From assembly GCA_963921305.4 (NCBI GenBank), contig CAWUEX030000003.1, positions 186,001 to 250,000 on the forward strand: 64,000 nucleotides of DNA. Reading direction: 5' to 3'. This document shows positions 18,906-27,240 of this stretch, piece by piece. Below the pieces are notes generated by a model. The model made no database searches, had not been told where the DNA came from, and saw only the letters and a program-made list of their open reading frames with translations. Positions within the stretch are counted from its first letter, which is position 1. Each line of letters starts with the position of its first letter. Origin of the DNA: CAWUEX02 sp963921305 (GTDB taxonomy: Bacteria; Pseudomonadota; Alphaproteobacteria; Rhodospirillales; Rhodospirillaceae). Made by a program: the position numbers and the translations under genes.

Positions 18906-19583
18906 TCAGGCCACGGGTTCAAGTTTGTATCCGGCGCCGCGCACCGTTTGCAAAATGGGGGTATCGAACGGCTTGTCGATCTTCTGGCGCAACCGGCTGA
19001 TATGGACGTCAATCACATTGGTCTGGGGGTCAAAGTGATACTCCCACACGTTTTCGAGCAGCATTGTGCGGGTGACCACCTGCCCGGCATTACGCATCAG
19101 ATACTCGAGCAACTTAAATTCCCGCGGATGGAGGTACACGCGTTTGCCTTGGCGGGTCACCTTTCGCGCGAGGATGTCCATCTCCAAATCGCCGACGGAC
19201 AGCTGTGTTTGCTCGCTTGAACCTTTTCCGCGCCGCGTGAGGGCTTCCAGACGGGCGAGAAGTTCCGTCATGGCGAAGGGCTTGACCAGGTAGTCATCCC
19301 CCCCGGCCTTGAGTCCTTCGACGCGGTCCTCGACTTCGCCCAAGGCACTGAGAAAGAGCACAGGAGTCTGATCGCCTTCGCCGCGCACAGTCTCGACCAC
19401 TTTGACGCCATTGGTCCCCGGCAGCATGCGGTCGACCACCATCACGTCGTAGGTGCCGGCCAGCGCCATTTCCAGCGCCGTATCGCCGTCTTCAGCGTGA
19501 TCGACGACATAGCCGGATTCCTGCAGGCCTTTGATAATAAAGCCGGCGGCCTTCTTATCGTCTTCGACGACGAGCACACGCAT
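18906..19583 (-). CDS. OmpR/PhoB-family response regulator
   Basis: The 225-residue regulator starts at 19583 (MRVLVVEDDKK), which puts the receiver domain at the true N-terminus; a longer in-frame start at 19652 adds a non-homologous leader. The receiver has the acidic pair ED, the phospho-acceptor Asp in MVVDRMLPG, the switch Ser in LFLSALG and the Lys in LVKPF. The C-terminal winged helix (LHPREFKLLEYLMRNAGQVV, recognition region NVIDVHISRLRQKI) binds DNA. It resembles the CusR/QseB-like group. It forms an operon with the following kinase and reads away from the divergent gene at 19729. Confidence 0.95.
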   Translation of the reverse strand: MRVLVVEDDKKAAGFIIKGLQESGYVVDHAEDGDTALEMALAGTYDVMVVDRMLPGTNGVKVVETVRGEGDQTPVLFLSALGEVEDRVEGLKAGGDDYLVKPFAMTELLARLEALTRRGKGSSEQTQLSVGDLEMDILARKVTRQGKRVYLHPREFKLLEYLMRNAGQVVTRTMLLENVWEYHFDPQTNVIDVHISRLRQKIDKPFDTPILQTVRGAGYKLEPVA

Positions 19584-19728
19584 GATGTCGCTAACCCGGT
19601 AAAACCCACAACAGACGGCGAAACACGCCTTCCCGAAGCGCCATAAAACCACAAACCGCGTCTGGCGCGCATTATATAGTTTTCATGTAGGCTCTGGGCC
19701 GCGCAATCACTGAATGGGAAAGATCGAC

Positions 19729-20196
19729 ATGAGTGCCCTCGAAACGGATATGGAAAACTTGTTGGCCGCATTGCGCGAGCGATGGTGCCGCATCAAACCC
19801 ACAGAGATACGGGAGCTCTGGGATCCAAATGAGACAGAACCATTCTACATCGCGGAGGAAATCGCCTCGCCCATGTACAGCTGGGACGAAATCGAACCCT
19901 ATTGGCGCGAAGCTGAGAAAATCTTGCTCAAATTTGCCATTCGCACCTGGGACCTGAGGTGCAAGATGATCAGCGATGACGTGGTTGCCCTGAACTTCAT
20001 GATGCACTGGGACGGTCTGGTGAAGGGTTTCGAAGATGCTCCCATCGGCTTGGATGTGCGGGTCGCCGCACTGGCCAGGCAGACCGGCGCAGGCTGGCGG
20101 TTTTGCCAGTGGATTGAGTCGCCGCTTGGCGCATTGCCGTACCTCAAAGCGACCTACACGCGGAACGTCGACCCGGAGTTTGCCGCGAGTCTTTAA
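19729..20196 (+). CDS. NTF2/SnoaL-like domain protein of unknown function
   Basis: The start at 19729 is preferred over an in-frame ATG at 19714 because a GGGAAAGA Shine-Dalgarno-like stretch precedes it. The 155-residue protein has an N-terminal helix pair, an MYSWDEIEPYW segment and alternating strands such as VVALNFMMHWDGLV and VRVAALARQTGAGWRFCQWIESP. These are consistent with the cone-shaped NTF2-like (SnoaL/DUF4440) fold used by ketosteroid-isomerase-type enzymes and by small binding domains. No signal peptide is present. It is transcribed divergently from the two-component system; 145 bases separate them. The function is unknown and the fold call is moderate. Confidence 0.6.
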   Translation: MSALETDMENLLAALRERWCRIKPTEIRELWDPNETEPFYIAEEIASPMYSWDEIEPYWREAEKILLKFAIRTWDLRCKMISDDVVALNFMMHWDGLVKGFEDAPIGLDVRVAALARQTGAGWRFCQWIESPLGALPYLKATYTRNVDPEFAASL

Positions 20197-20249
20197 GGTT
20201 CAGTCTCTTTGAGGTTCAGCCTGGGCGCGCCCAGGGCTATACTGTATCC

Positions 20250-20993
20250 ATGATCAGTCGCGTACTCATAGGATTAGCCGCGTTGACCGTCTCGGCCCTG
20301 GCGGCCGGGAGCACTGCCCACGCCCAGCTCGGATTGCGGGTCAATCCGGCACCGGTCAACCAGGGCCTAAACATTCTGAATTCCCAGGTGTCGCGGAGCG
20401 TCAATCAGCTCAACACGCAGGTCTCGCGCGGCCTCAACCAGGTGAACAGATCGGTCAACCGCGGCATTAACCGGTTGAATTCTTATTCCTACCGGCCACC
20501 GGTGCAGGTGCGCACACCACGCACCCGGCCTGGCGGCCTGAGCAACCGGGCCGTGACGCCGCGCAGCAGTTACTACGCACCGCAGTCGCTCCAGCCGCAG
20601 ATAAGTCAGCCACAAACGTCTGCGGTGACCCGGCAAGATCTTAAGCTCAGCGACGAGCAGATTGAGTCCTTGCGCGCGTATCAAGACAACCTGGCAGCAA
20701 CCCGAACCGCATACGGCATTCTGCCGCAATCCGCCCTCACGGGTTTGTCCCAGGACCACATCGGCCTTCAAAACGCAGCACAGCGTGTGGCTTTGGACGG
20801 GCAGATCGGTGAGGTCATCGACTGGACCTATGAAGGGGTATCGGGTTCGGTGACGGTGAAAAGCGAACACACCATCGGCACCATGCGCTGCCGCGACTTC
20901 GTCCAGACGATTTCCCGTGACGGTGCAACCACAGAAGCCACCGGCACTTTGTGCCAGCGCGGCTTCGGGCAATGGGCCAGGTCGCTGTTTTAG
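20250..20993 (+). CDS. Exported protein with hendecad-like repeats and a surface-antigen-like C-terminal domain
   Basis: This 247-residue protein has a clear Sec signal peptide (cleavage near STAHA-QLG). Residues about 35-75 repeat an 11-residue pattern (LNSQVSRSVNQ, LNTQVSRGLNQ, VNRSVNRGINR), predicted to form an amphipathic helix or coiled coil. A low-complexity, Pro/Arg-rich linker follows. The C-terminal 60 residues (GSVTVKSEHTIGTMRCRDFVQTI...TGTLCQRGFGQW) resemble the RT0821/17-kDa surface-antigen domain, with two Cys that could form a disulfide. It is probably periplasmic or outer-membrane associated. It converges on the ligase gene at 20996, only two bases away, with no terminator visible. 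Confidence 0.65.
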   Translation: MISRVLIGLAALTVSALAAGSTAHAQLGLRVNPAPVNQGLNILNSQVSRSVNQLNTQVSRGLNQVNRSVNRGINRLNSYSYRPPVQVRTPRTRPGGLSNRAVTPRSSYYAPQSLQPQISQPQTSAVTRQDLKLSDEQIESLRAYQDNLAATRTAYGILPQSALTGLSQDHIGLQNAAQRVALDGQIGEVIDWTYEGVSGSVTVKSEHTIGTMRCRDFVQTISRDGATTEATGTLCQRGFGQWARSLF

Positions 20994-20995
20994 AA

Positions 20996-22477
20996 CTACC
21001 CGCCGTCTGAAAAGAGTGCGACCACGTCTGCGCGGACAGGCTTACCACTTGTGGTTCTTGAAAAACCTTCAGTGATGACCCACCGGCGCGGACAGGCGTA
21101 GGGTTCAAGTAGCTCCTGGCAATGAGTCTCAAGCGCGCCGGCCTCAAGTGTGCGGCCGCTCACCGGCGCGACTGCTGCTGCAATCACCTCCCCCCAGCGG
21201 GGATGCGGCAAGCCGATAGCAACAGCGTCTTGGACATCCGGATGAGATAGTAGCGCCGACTCAATAGCCGATGGGTAAACCGTATACCCGGCGGATGTGA
21301 TCGCCGACCCTTCGCGGCCATCGAGATAGAGAAAACCGTTTTCGTCCCGGTGCCCGAGATCGCCGACCGTCGCCCAACCCCCGGATTTGCGCAGCCCGCT
21401 GCCATCGGTGGCACCGACGTAACCTGTACAGATCATGCTGCTGCGCACCCACACAGTCCCTGTACGCGCAGGTGGTAAACTGGCTCCTGTTTCGTCGCGC
21501 ACGTCGATTTCAACACCGGCGAACGCCCGGCCCACGGACTCAGCCGGTGGTGTTTCGCGTCCTTTCGCAACGGTGACGAAGCTCAGCTCGGACGCGCCGT
21601 AGTATTCGATGATGTCTGCATTGGGAAAAACATCGGCAGCGCCACGGCGCAGGGCCGGAGGAAGTTTCGCGCCCGCTGTGATAATCGCCGTTACCGATGA
21701 CAACGCAGACGATGAGTGCATATCCAACAAAACGTCGAGCATGGCGGGCACGATCACCAATGCTGTCGCCTTATGCTCCTCAACACCTTCCAATACGGCG
21801 GCGGCGTCAAAGTGCGTGTGGATGACGGCGGTACCGCCAGCACACAGCGTTTCGATGACGGCATAAAGCGACAGCCCATGACTGAGAGGGCCCGGCGCGA
21901 CGACGCAACTGTTTGCGGACGTGCCGAGCTCCTGCGCGCTGTACGCAAAACTGTCAGCCCAGGTCTGGTGAGCGCGGATGAAGGCCTTCGGGCGGCCGCT
22001 CGATCCGGAGGTAAAGCCGAGGAGGAACGGCATATCGGGCATGGGCTGGGACCGCAGCGCCTGTGGCGGTGAGTCACCGGATGTGATGTCAGCCAGATCG
22101 GCGGCTGACCAAAGCGCATCGGTAGGGATCAAGCCATTTAGCGCTGCACGACACGTGTCATCAGCGATGACCACATGGGGTTCGTGTTCGTCGGTGAGGT
22201 CTTGCAATAAACTGGCCGGCCATCCCGGGTCATACAAACAGACACAGGCCCCGGCCATCACCGTGCCCAGGAAGGCGTCGATGACATGAGGGCCATTGGA
22301 CAGACAAAGAGCAACCCGGCGGGCGAGGCGACGATCGATCTCCGCGGCGATGCGTCCGGCGCAGTGGTTAAGATCGCGATAGGTGAGCACCGTGTCACCA
22401 CAGACAAGTGCCGCTTTATCGGGGGTTGCGGCAACGGCCCGCAAAAACCCGTCGTGCAGACCACCGCCGGTGGTCAT
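20996..22477 (-). CDS. AMP-dependent acyl-CoA synthetase/ligase
   Basis: The 493-residue adenylate-forming (ANL) enzyme carries the P-loop FTSGSSGRPKAF, the YGASEL motif, GDLGHRDENGFLYLDGR around the hinge, and the C-terminal catalytic Lys in TSGKPVRADV. It activates a carboxylate with ATP, normally for transfer to CoA; the carboxylate cannot be read from sequence. It overlaps bioY by four bases and is the last gene of an operon with bioMNY and an SLC13-type carrier, which suggests a carboxylate linked to biotin metabolism, such as a dicarboxylate precursor. That role is inference. It is not a BioW-type pimeloyl-CoA synthetase, which has a different fold. Confidence 0.88.
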   Translation of the reverse strand: MTTGGGLHDGFLRAVAATPDKAALVCGDTVLTYRDLNHCAGRIAAEIDRRLARRVALCLSNGPHVIDAFLGTVMAGACVCLYDPGWPASLLQDLTDEHEPHVVIADDTCRAALNGLIPTDALWSAADLADITSGDSPPQALRSQPMPDMPFLLGFTSGSSGRPKAFIRAHQTWADSFAYSAQELGTSANSCVVAPGPLSHGLSLYAVIETLCAGGTAVIHTHFDAAAVLEGVEEHKATALVIVPAMLDVLLDMHSSSALSSVTAIITAGAKLPPALRRGAADVFPNADIIEYYGASELSFVTVAKGRETPPAESVGRAFAGVEIDVRDETGASLPPARTGTVWVRSSMICTGYVGATDGSGLRKSGGWATVGDLGHRDENGFLYLDGREGSAITSAGYTVYPSAIESALLSHPDVQDAVAIGLPHPRWGEVIAAAVAPVSGRTLEAGALETHCQELLEPYACPRRWVITEGFSRTTSGKPVRADVVALFSDGG

Positions 22478-23007
22478 TGCAGAACACGCGGGTAGGCCCG
22501 GCGCACAGACCGGGCAACCGCAACGGCCAGAACAGCCTTGAGTAGGTCGCCGGGTAGAAACGCCAGCGAAGCCAGCGCGGCAGTGACCAAGGACACATCG
22601 GAGACCAAAGCGACACCGGGAACACCGCAGGCATAGACGACGGCGATTCCACCAACCAGACAGGCCAAACCGAGAGACACTGGCCCCTCAGCTTTTTGCG
22701 CGAGCAGACCGATCACCCAGGCCCCCACCGGCCAGCCGATGAGATATCCGACGCTGGGCCCAGCGAAGACGGCCAGACCTCCGCGCCCACCGGCCAGAAG
22801 GGGCAGACCAATGGCGACAAGCGCGAGGAGTGTCACCATGGCCAGGGCCGCCCGGCGCGGTCCGAGCAACAAACCAGCGAGCATGACGCCGAGGCTTTGC
22901 GCCGTCACCGGGACGGGAATCACCGGCACCGGCAGCGGCGGCAATAAACCGAGTGCCGCGGTCAAGGCAGCGAAGGTGGCGATCAGGACAGTGTCCCGCG
23001 CGGTCAT
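22474..23007 (-). CDS. bioY: BioY, biotin-binding S component of an ECF transporter
   Basis: The 177-residue, very hydrophobic protein has about six membrane helices. BioY hallmarks are VPVTAQSLGVMLAGLLLGPRRAALAM, the GGRGGLAVFAGPSVGYLIGWP segment that lines the biotin site, and a C-terminal PGDLLKAVLAVAVA. The start at 23007 overlaps the bioN stop (ATGA), the usual coupling in such operons; an in-frame start at 23022 would extend it into bioN. In the inner membrane it captures biotin and works with BioM and BioN as a tripartite ECF importer. Confidence 0.95.
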   Translation of the reverse strand: MTARDTVLIATFAALTAALGLLPPLPVPVIPVPVTAQSLGVMLAGLLLGPRRAALAMVTLLALVAIGLPLLAGGRGGLAVFAGPSVGYLIGWPVGAWVIGLLAQKAEGPVSLGLACLVGGIAVVYACGVPGVALVSDVSLVTAALASLAFLPGDLLKAVLAVAVARSVRRAYPRVLQ

Positions 23008-23621
23008 CGTGGCGCGTCCCACCGGTCATACCCGCGCGCAATCAACGCTTCAGAGACGGTGTCGGCGTGGGCGAGCACGCGGGTGAGAGATGGTGCGACG
23101 GCGGTCACCACGGATGCTTCGACGCCGCGGGCGCGTTGGGCCTCGCGCACCTCGCGGGCGAGGTCGAACAGCGCCGGAATCAGACGGATGGTCAGGGCAA
23201 TCATGAACGCACTGCGTTGAGGTGACACGCCAAGCGGTCTTGCCCACACTAAGACGCGCTCGAGCACGCTCATCATATCTTCAAGGCGTGTGGTGTAGGT
23301 GACCAGGGATGCCGTCCAGACCAAAATAAGCAGACGGAGCACCGTAGTGGCGGCTGCCGTGAGATCGGCGATCAGCGCTTGCGCCACCGCGATGAAGAAC
23401 AGCCAAATCAAGATTGCTTTGGTCGCGCGCCACACCGGCTGCCAGCCCAGCCGGGCGGCAAACGGATAAGCTGCGACGACGGCAAGGGCGGTGACACTCA
23501 AGGTTAGAACAGTGTCGATGAGAGTGATCCCAAGTCCCGCGACGACCAGCAGGGTCAGCTTCACGCCTGCGGGTAAACGATGGAGCAGACTGCCGCCCGG
23601 GATGTAGAGGCCAGTGATCAT
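23004..23621 (-). CDS. bioN: BioN, energy-coupling transmembrane (T) component
   Basis: The 205-residue CbiQ/EcfT-family membrane protein has several hydrophobic helices and a C-terminal cytoplasmic region carrying the Ala-Arg-Gly coupling signature REAQRARGVEAS, which docks on the ATPase. The IALTIRLIPALFDLAREV stretch is typical of the BioN/CbiQ group. It is flanked by bioM (four-base overlap) and bioY (four-base overlap). It transmits ATP hydrolysis by BioM to the BioY substrate-binding component for biotin uptake across the inner membrane. Confidence 0.93.
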   Translation of the reverse strand: MITGLYIPGGSLLHRLPAGVKLTLLVVAGLGITLIDTVLTLSVTALAVVAAYPFAARLGWQPVWRATKAILIWLFFIAVAQALIADLTAAATTVLRLLILVWTASLVTYTTRLEDMMSVLERVLVWARPLGVSPQRSAFMIALTIRLIPALFDLAREVREAQRARGVEASVVTAVAPSLTRVLAHADTVSEALIARGYDRWDAPR

Positions 23622-24295
23622 GGCAGCGTGCCTTCATAGGCGGCAATGACACTACCCGGCGGTCCATCGGCAGCGACGCGGCCATCCGCGAACAGCAGCG
23701 CCCGGTCATATGAGGCGATCTGGGCCATGTCGTGAGTCACCAGGATCACCTGACAGGACAGGCCGTCGAGAATACGCATCACGTTGGCAGCGTTGCGCCG
23801 GTCGAGCAACGTGGTGGGTTCGTCGCACACCAAAACCTCCGGCGCGGTGATCATCACACCAGCCAGCGCCACCAACTGCTTTTCACCGCCGGAGAGCATG
23901 TGCACGGACCGGTCGGCGAGATGAGCGATGCCGAACTGATCCAAAGTGTCAGTCACCCGTTGCTGACGGTTGTGCGAGTCCAGCTTGAGCGGCTTGAGAC
24001 CGAGCGCCAGGTCCTCGGCGACAGTGGGCATAACGATCTGGGCGTCCGGGCTCTGAAACAAAAAACCCACTCGGGACCGGACGTCCGCACCACTGGTGTG
24101 GGTATCCAGACCATCGATCAACACCCGACCCTCGTCGGGCATACAAAGACCATTGAGCAGGCGCGCAAACGTACTCTTACCCGAGCCGTTGTCACCAATG
24201 ATACCGATACGCCGCTCGTTAAGGAGCACATTAACGTCGGTGAGAATCGTGCGCTGGTGACTCCGCACCGTGACGTGATCGACGCTGAGGTTCAC
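23618..24295 (-). CDS. bioM: BioM, ATP-binding component of the biotin ECF transporter
   Basis: The GTG at 24295 is the likely start because it overlaps the stop of the upstream carrier gene by four bases and gives the family N-terminus (VNLSVDHVTV); an ATG at 24334 lies within that gene. The 225-residue ABC ATPase contains Walker A GDNGSGKST, a Q-loop in VGFLFQSPDAQ, the signature LSGGEKQLVALAG, Walker B VLVCDEPTT and the H-loop VTHDM. It powers BioN/BioY. The small size matches BioM proteins rather than the longer EcfA ATPases. Confidence 0.93.
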   Translation of the reverse strand: MNLSVDHVTVRSHQRTILTDVNVLLNERRIGIIGDNGSGKSTFARLLNGLCMPDEGRVLIDGLDTHTSGADVRSRVGFLFQSPDAQIVMPTVAEDLALGLKPLKLDSHNRQQRVTDTLDQFGIAHLADRSVHMLSGGEKQLVALAGVMITAPEVLVCDEPTTLLDRRNAANVMRILDGLSCQVILVTHDMAQIASYDRALLFADGRVAADGPPGSVIAAYEGTLP

Positions 24296-26079
24296 AGCGG
24301 CCAAGCCATGAGCAGGAAGGGCACGGAAATGCAAACGACCATGATCTCAAGTGGCAAACCCATCCGCCAATAGTCGCCAAAGCGATATCCACCCGGACCC
24401 AATATCAGGGTGTTGTTCTGGTGTCCGATGGGAGTCAGGAAGGCACAGGACGCGCCGATCGCGACCGCCATCAGGAACGCATCGGGGTTGCTGTCCAGCC
24501 GGCTGGCGATCTGTATGGATATCGGCGCCATCACCACAGCCGTGGCGGCATTGTTCATGATGTCGGACAAGGTCATGGTGACGACCATCACGACGATCAA
24601 GGCGACCACGACCGGGAATTGACCGGTCATCACAACGATACCGTAGGCAATGACGTCAGCCGCGCCGGTACGGTCGAGCGCCTCCCCGACGGGGATCATG
24701 CAGCCGAGCAACACCAAGACCGGCCATTCGATGCTGCCGTAGGCGCGGCTGGGTGACACGATCCGGCCCAAAATCATCGCCGCAATGGCGAGCCCGAACG
24801 CAACCGTAATCGAAAGCACGCCAAAGGCGACCGCGCCGATCGCGAGACCGAACACCGACGACGCATAGAGGGCACGGCGCCGCTTGCCGACCCCGAGAGA
24901 CCGCTTGGCCAGAGGCAGACAGCCGAGACGGGATAAGGAATCGTAAATTTGTTCGGCATCACCTTGGAGAAGCAGGACGTCGCCCGCCCGGAAGCGGTGC
25001 TGGTTCATGCGGGTCATCGCGCGCTTGCCTTCCCGCGACAAAGCGAGAAGATTAATGCCGTACCGCTGGCGTAGATGAATCTCCTTGGTGGTCATGCCCG
25101 CAATGCGCGCGCCCGGTGTGACCACGGCTTCGATCAAGCTGACCCGCTCAGAGCTTAGCGCGTCGGTTTCAATACTTTTCTCACCGACAAGCTCCAGCTT
25201 AAGTTCAGAGATAGCTTTCTCAAGCGCATCCGCGTCGCCGCTGATGATCAGAACATCATCGGCGCGGATGCGTTCTGTCATGCCCGGGTTGGGAATGTGC
25301 TGCTCATTGCGCACCAAGCCTGCGACCGTGACATCTTGTTCAGACAACTCATCCATGACCGCCAGCATGAAACCGCCGATCAACGGCGTATCATCAGGCA
25401 CGCGGACTTCGGTGATGTATTCCTTGATGTCAAAGGCCGCATCGCCCGATGAGTCCGGCTTGCGCCCAGCCGGAATCAAACGCCAGCCGATCAGGGAGAT
25501 AAACGCCACGCCCGCTATGGCGACAGGCACGCCGACCCATGAGTAATCGAACATACCAAACGTCTCACCGGTACCTCCGGCGCGGAAGTTAGAGACGAGG
25601 ATGTTCGGCGGCGTGCCGATCAAGGTAGTCATGCCGCCCAGAATCGAGCCGAAGGACAAGGGCATGAGCAATAGCGCCGGTGACATGTCCGACCGGCGCG
25701 CCGCCTGCAGCGCCACCGGCATCAACAGCGCCAAGGCACCGACGTTGTTCATGAGGCCTGACAGGGCGGCAGCCAACCCCGCCAGCACGGCGATCAAAAG
25801 GGTGGGGCTCTTGGTGTCGGGCACAACCGTGTCTGCGATCAAGTCGACCACGCCCGATTGGCGCAGTCCCTCGCTGATCATCAGCACCAGAGCGACGGTG
25901 ACGACCGCGGGATTGCCAAAGCCGGCAAACGCGTTCTCCGACGGCACGAGCCCAGTCACCACCGCTGCGAACAACGCCGCAAACGCCACGAAGTCGTATC
26001 TCAGCCAGCCGCCGATGAAAAACACCAACACGCCGCCCAGAATGGCAAAGGCATAAATTTGATCGACGGTCAGGTCCAC
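24292..26079 (-). CDS. SLC13/DASS-family permease with two TrkA-C (RCK_C) domains
   Basis: This is a 595-residue inner-membrane carrier. An N-terminal membrane half (MNNVGALALLMPVALQAA; GSILGGMTTLIGTPPNILVSN) and a C-terminal membrane half (LSDIMNNAATAVVMAPISIQIA; GASCAFLTPIGHQNN) carry the duplicated divalent anion:Na+ symporter signatures. Between them, at about residues 205-390, lie two TrkA-C-like regulatory domains. The start appears to be GTG at 26079. Relatives transport sulfate or di/tricarboxylates. Its stop overlaps the bioM start, so it is co-translated with the biotin importer; a carboxylate substrate would fit the downstream ligase. The exact anion is not readable. Confidence 0.9.
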   Translation of the reverse strand: MDLTVDQIYAFAILGGVLVFFIGGWLRYDFVAFAALFAAVVTGLVPSENAFAGFGNPAVVTVALVLMISEGLRQSGVVDLIADTVVPDTKSPTLLIAVLAGLAAALSGLMNNVGALALLMPVALQAARRSDMSPALLLMPLSFGSILGGMTTLIGTPPNILVSNFRAGGTGETFGMFDYSWVGVPVAIAGVAFISLIGWRLIPAGRKPDSSGDAAFDIKEYITEVRVPDDTPLIGGFMLAVMDELSEQDVTVAGLVRNEQHIPNPGMTERIRADDVLIISGDADALEKAISELKLELVGEKSIETDALSSERVSLIEAVVTPGARIAGMTTKEIHLRQRYGINLLALSREGKRAMTRMNQHRFRAGDVLLLQGDAEQIYDSLSRLGCLPLAKRSLGVGKRRRALYASSVFGLAIGAVAFGVLSITVAFGLAIAAMILGRIVSPSRAYGSIEWPVLVLLGCMIPVGEALDRTGAADVIAYGIVVMTGQFPVVVALIVVMVVTMTLSDIMNNAATAVVMAPISIQIASRLDSNPDAFLMAVAIGASCAFLTPIGHQNNTLILGPGGYRFGDYWRMGLPLEIMVVCISVPFLLMAWPL

Positions 26080-26120
26080 AACGAAGTCCGGTCAGCGCCG
26101 GGCGGCGCAGGTGAGATCGC

Positions 26121-26741
26121 CTAGCGGCGCAATCCGCGCATCAGGAACGTGTTGAACACGGCCACCTGTGAGCGCCCGGCCCGCAGCTCCTGATAGCCGG
26201 GGTCGTTCCAGAAGTTGGTCGCCGCAGCCTGGGTCGGAAATGCCGCCACCGAAAAATCATGCTGATCGAGATCGCCCTCTAGGCGTTCCGCTCCGTCCGA
26301 CTTGGCCTGCAATAGGTACGGCACATCGCGACTGGCGAGCTTGTCCGCTTCTGCTTGAGCAAAGGGTGCGAAGGCGTCTTCATCCAGGACGCGGTAGACT
26401 GACACGAGAAACGCCGGCTCACCTTTGGGGGCTTCGGTTTCATTCCCGGCAATGTTGAAGACGTTGAACTCGCCGCCATCCTTGCGCAGCTTCTTGGCGT
26501 CTTCATATTCAGGTGAATACCAAAACTTGCGCACGTCCTCTTGCGCGTCAAACTGCCCCAAGACCAGAGAATGATCGAACCAGGGGCCTTCTAAGTGCTC
26601 AACGCCGCGGCCCGGGCCGCCGATCGCGAGATAGAAGCCGCCATACTTCTCATAGATCGGTGGCAGGGCTTCGGAATACCGTGCCATCTTCTCCGGCACG
26701 AGCGAGTGTCCGAGAACGAGCAAATATCCGGGCGGAGCCAT
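26121..26741 (-). CDS. Protein with two tandem DUF1330-like domains
   Basis: The 206-residue cytosolic protein is built of two related ferredoxin-like (dimeric alpha/beta-barrel) halves. Residues 1-100 (GYLLVLGHSLV...FWYSPEYEDAKKLR) and residues about 110-200 (AFLVSVYRVL...FWNDPGYQELRAGR) share the DUF1330 pattern in which F-W-x-x-P-x-Y-x-x-x-x-x-x-R recurs. DUF1330 members are usually single-domain dimers, so this may be an internal fusion that mimics a dimer. Function is unknown in the family. It lies 41 bases upstream of the SLC13 gene on the same strand and could be the first gene of that operon. Confidence 0.78.
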   Translation of the reverse strand: MAPPGYLLVLGHSLVPEKMARYSEALPPIYEKYGGFYLAIGGPGRGVEHLEGPWFDHSLVLGQFDAQEDVRKFWYSPEYEDAKKLRKDGGEFNVFNIAGNETEAPKGEPAFLVSVYRVLDEDAFAPFAQAEADKLASRDVPYLLQAKSDGAERLEGDLDQHDFSVAAFPTQAAATNFWNDPGYQELRAGRSQVAVFNTFLMRGLRR

Positions 26742-26844
26742 AGGTGTGTCCTTTGCGCCGGGCGAGTAAAAAAGACCTACATGGTGTGCGGCAAAGACCG
26801 CGCTGAGTCAACGGAGCGAGACGCCCGCGAAACCTCTCAAACCC

Positions 26845-27189
26845 TCATTTAGCCAAGGCTTTCTTAACGTCGTCGGTAAAGCCGATATGCACGGTGTCGC
26901 CGGTTTCGAAGACCGGCCTTTTGACAAGGGTCGGATTCGCCGAGATCAGCTTTATGGCTTTCGCCGCGTCCACATCGGACTTTTCAGCGTCGGACAACTG
27001 GCGCCAGGTGGTGCTGCGGCGGTTAAGCACCGTCTCCCAACCGAGAGTGTCGATCCAGGATTTCAGGCGGCCAGCATCCAGGCCGTCGGCCCGCAGATCA
27101 TGAAATTGATGCTGAACGCCCTGCTTATCCAGCCAGGCCAGGGCTTTGCGGCAGGTGTCGCAGGACTTGATGCCGGTGACGGTGATCAT
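26845..27189 (-). CDS. ArsC/Spx-like (YffB-type) thioredoxin-fold protein
   Basis: The 114-residue protein of the ArsC family starts MITVTGIKSCDTCRKALAWL. Here the CxxC of the YffB/Spx branch (CDTC) replaces the CX5R of true arsenate reductases, although a Lys and Arg lie nearby. The cis-Pro region reads NPTLVKRPVFE, normal for the family. It is probably a glutathione- or thioredoxin-linked reductase of unknown target rather than an arsenate reductase, and without an RNA polymerase partner motif it should not be called Spx. It is divergent from yaaA, with 51 bases between the starts, suggesting shared regulation. Confidence 0.85.
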   Translation of the reverse strand: MITVTGIKSCDTCRKALAWLDKQGVQHQFHDLRADGLDAGRLKSWIDTLGWETVLNRRSTTWRQLSDAEKSDVDAAKAIKLISANPTLVKRPVFETGDTVHIGFTDDVKKALAK

Positions 27190-27240
27190 GATATACCCCT
27201 AAATATCGACTGAACTTGGCCCCAACGCGAGACCGCTCCC

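Noticed and set aside
24292..26120. Riboswitch or biotin-repressor operator before the transporter operon
   Set aside because: The 41-base gap before the SLC13 gene is too short for a riboswitch and shows no clear palindrome.
26845..27189. Arsenate reductase or Spx regulator
   Set aside because: It has CxxC rather than the CX5R of ArsC, and no ars genes or low-GC Gram-positive context for Spx.
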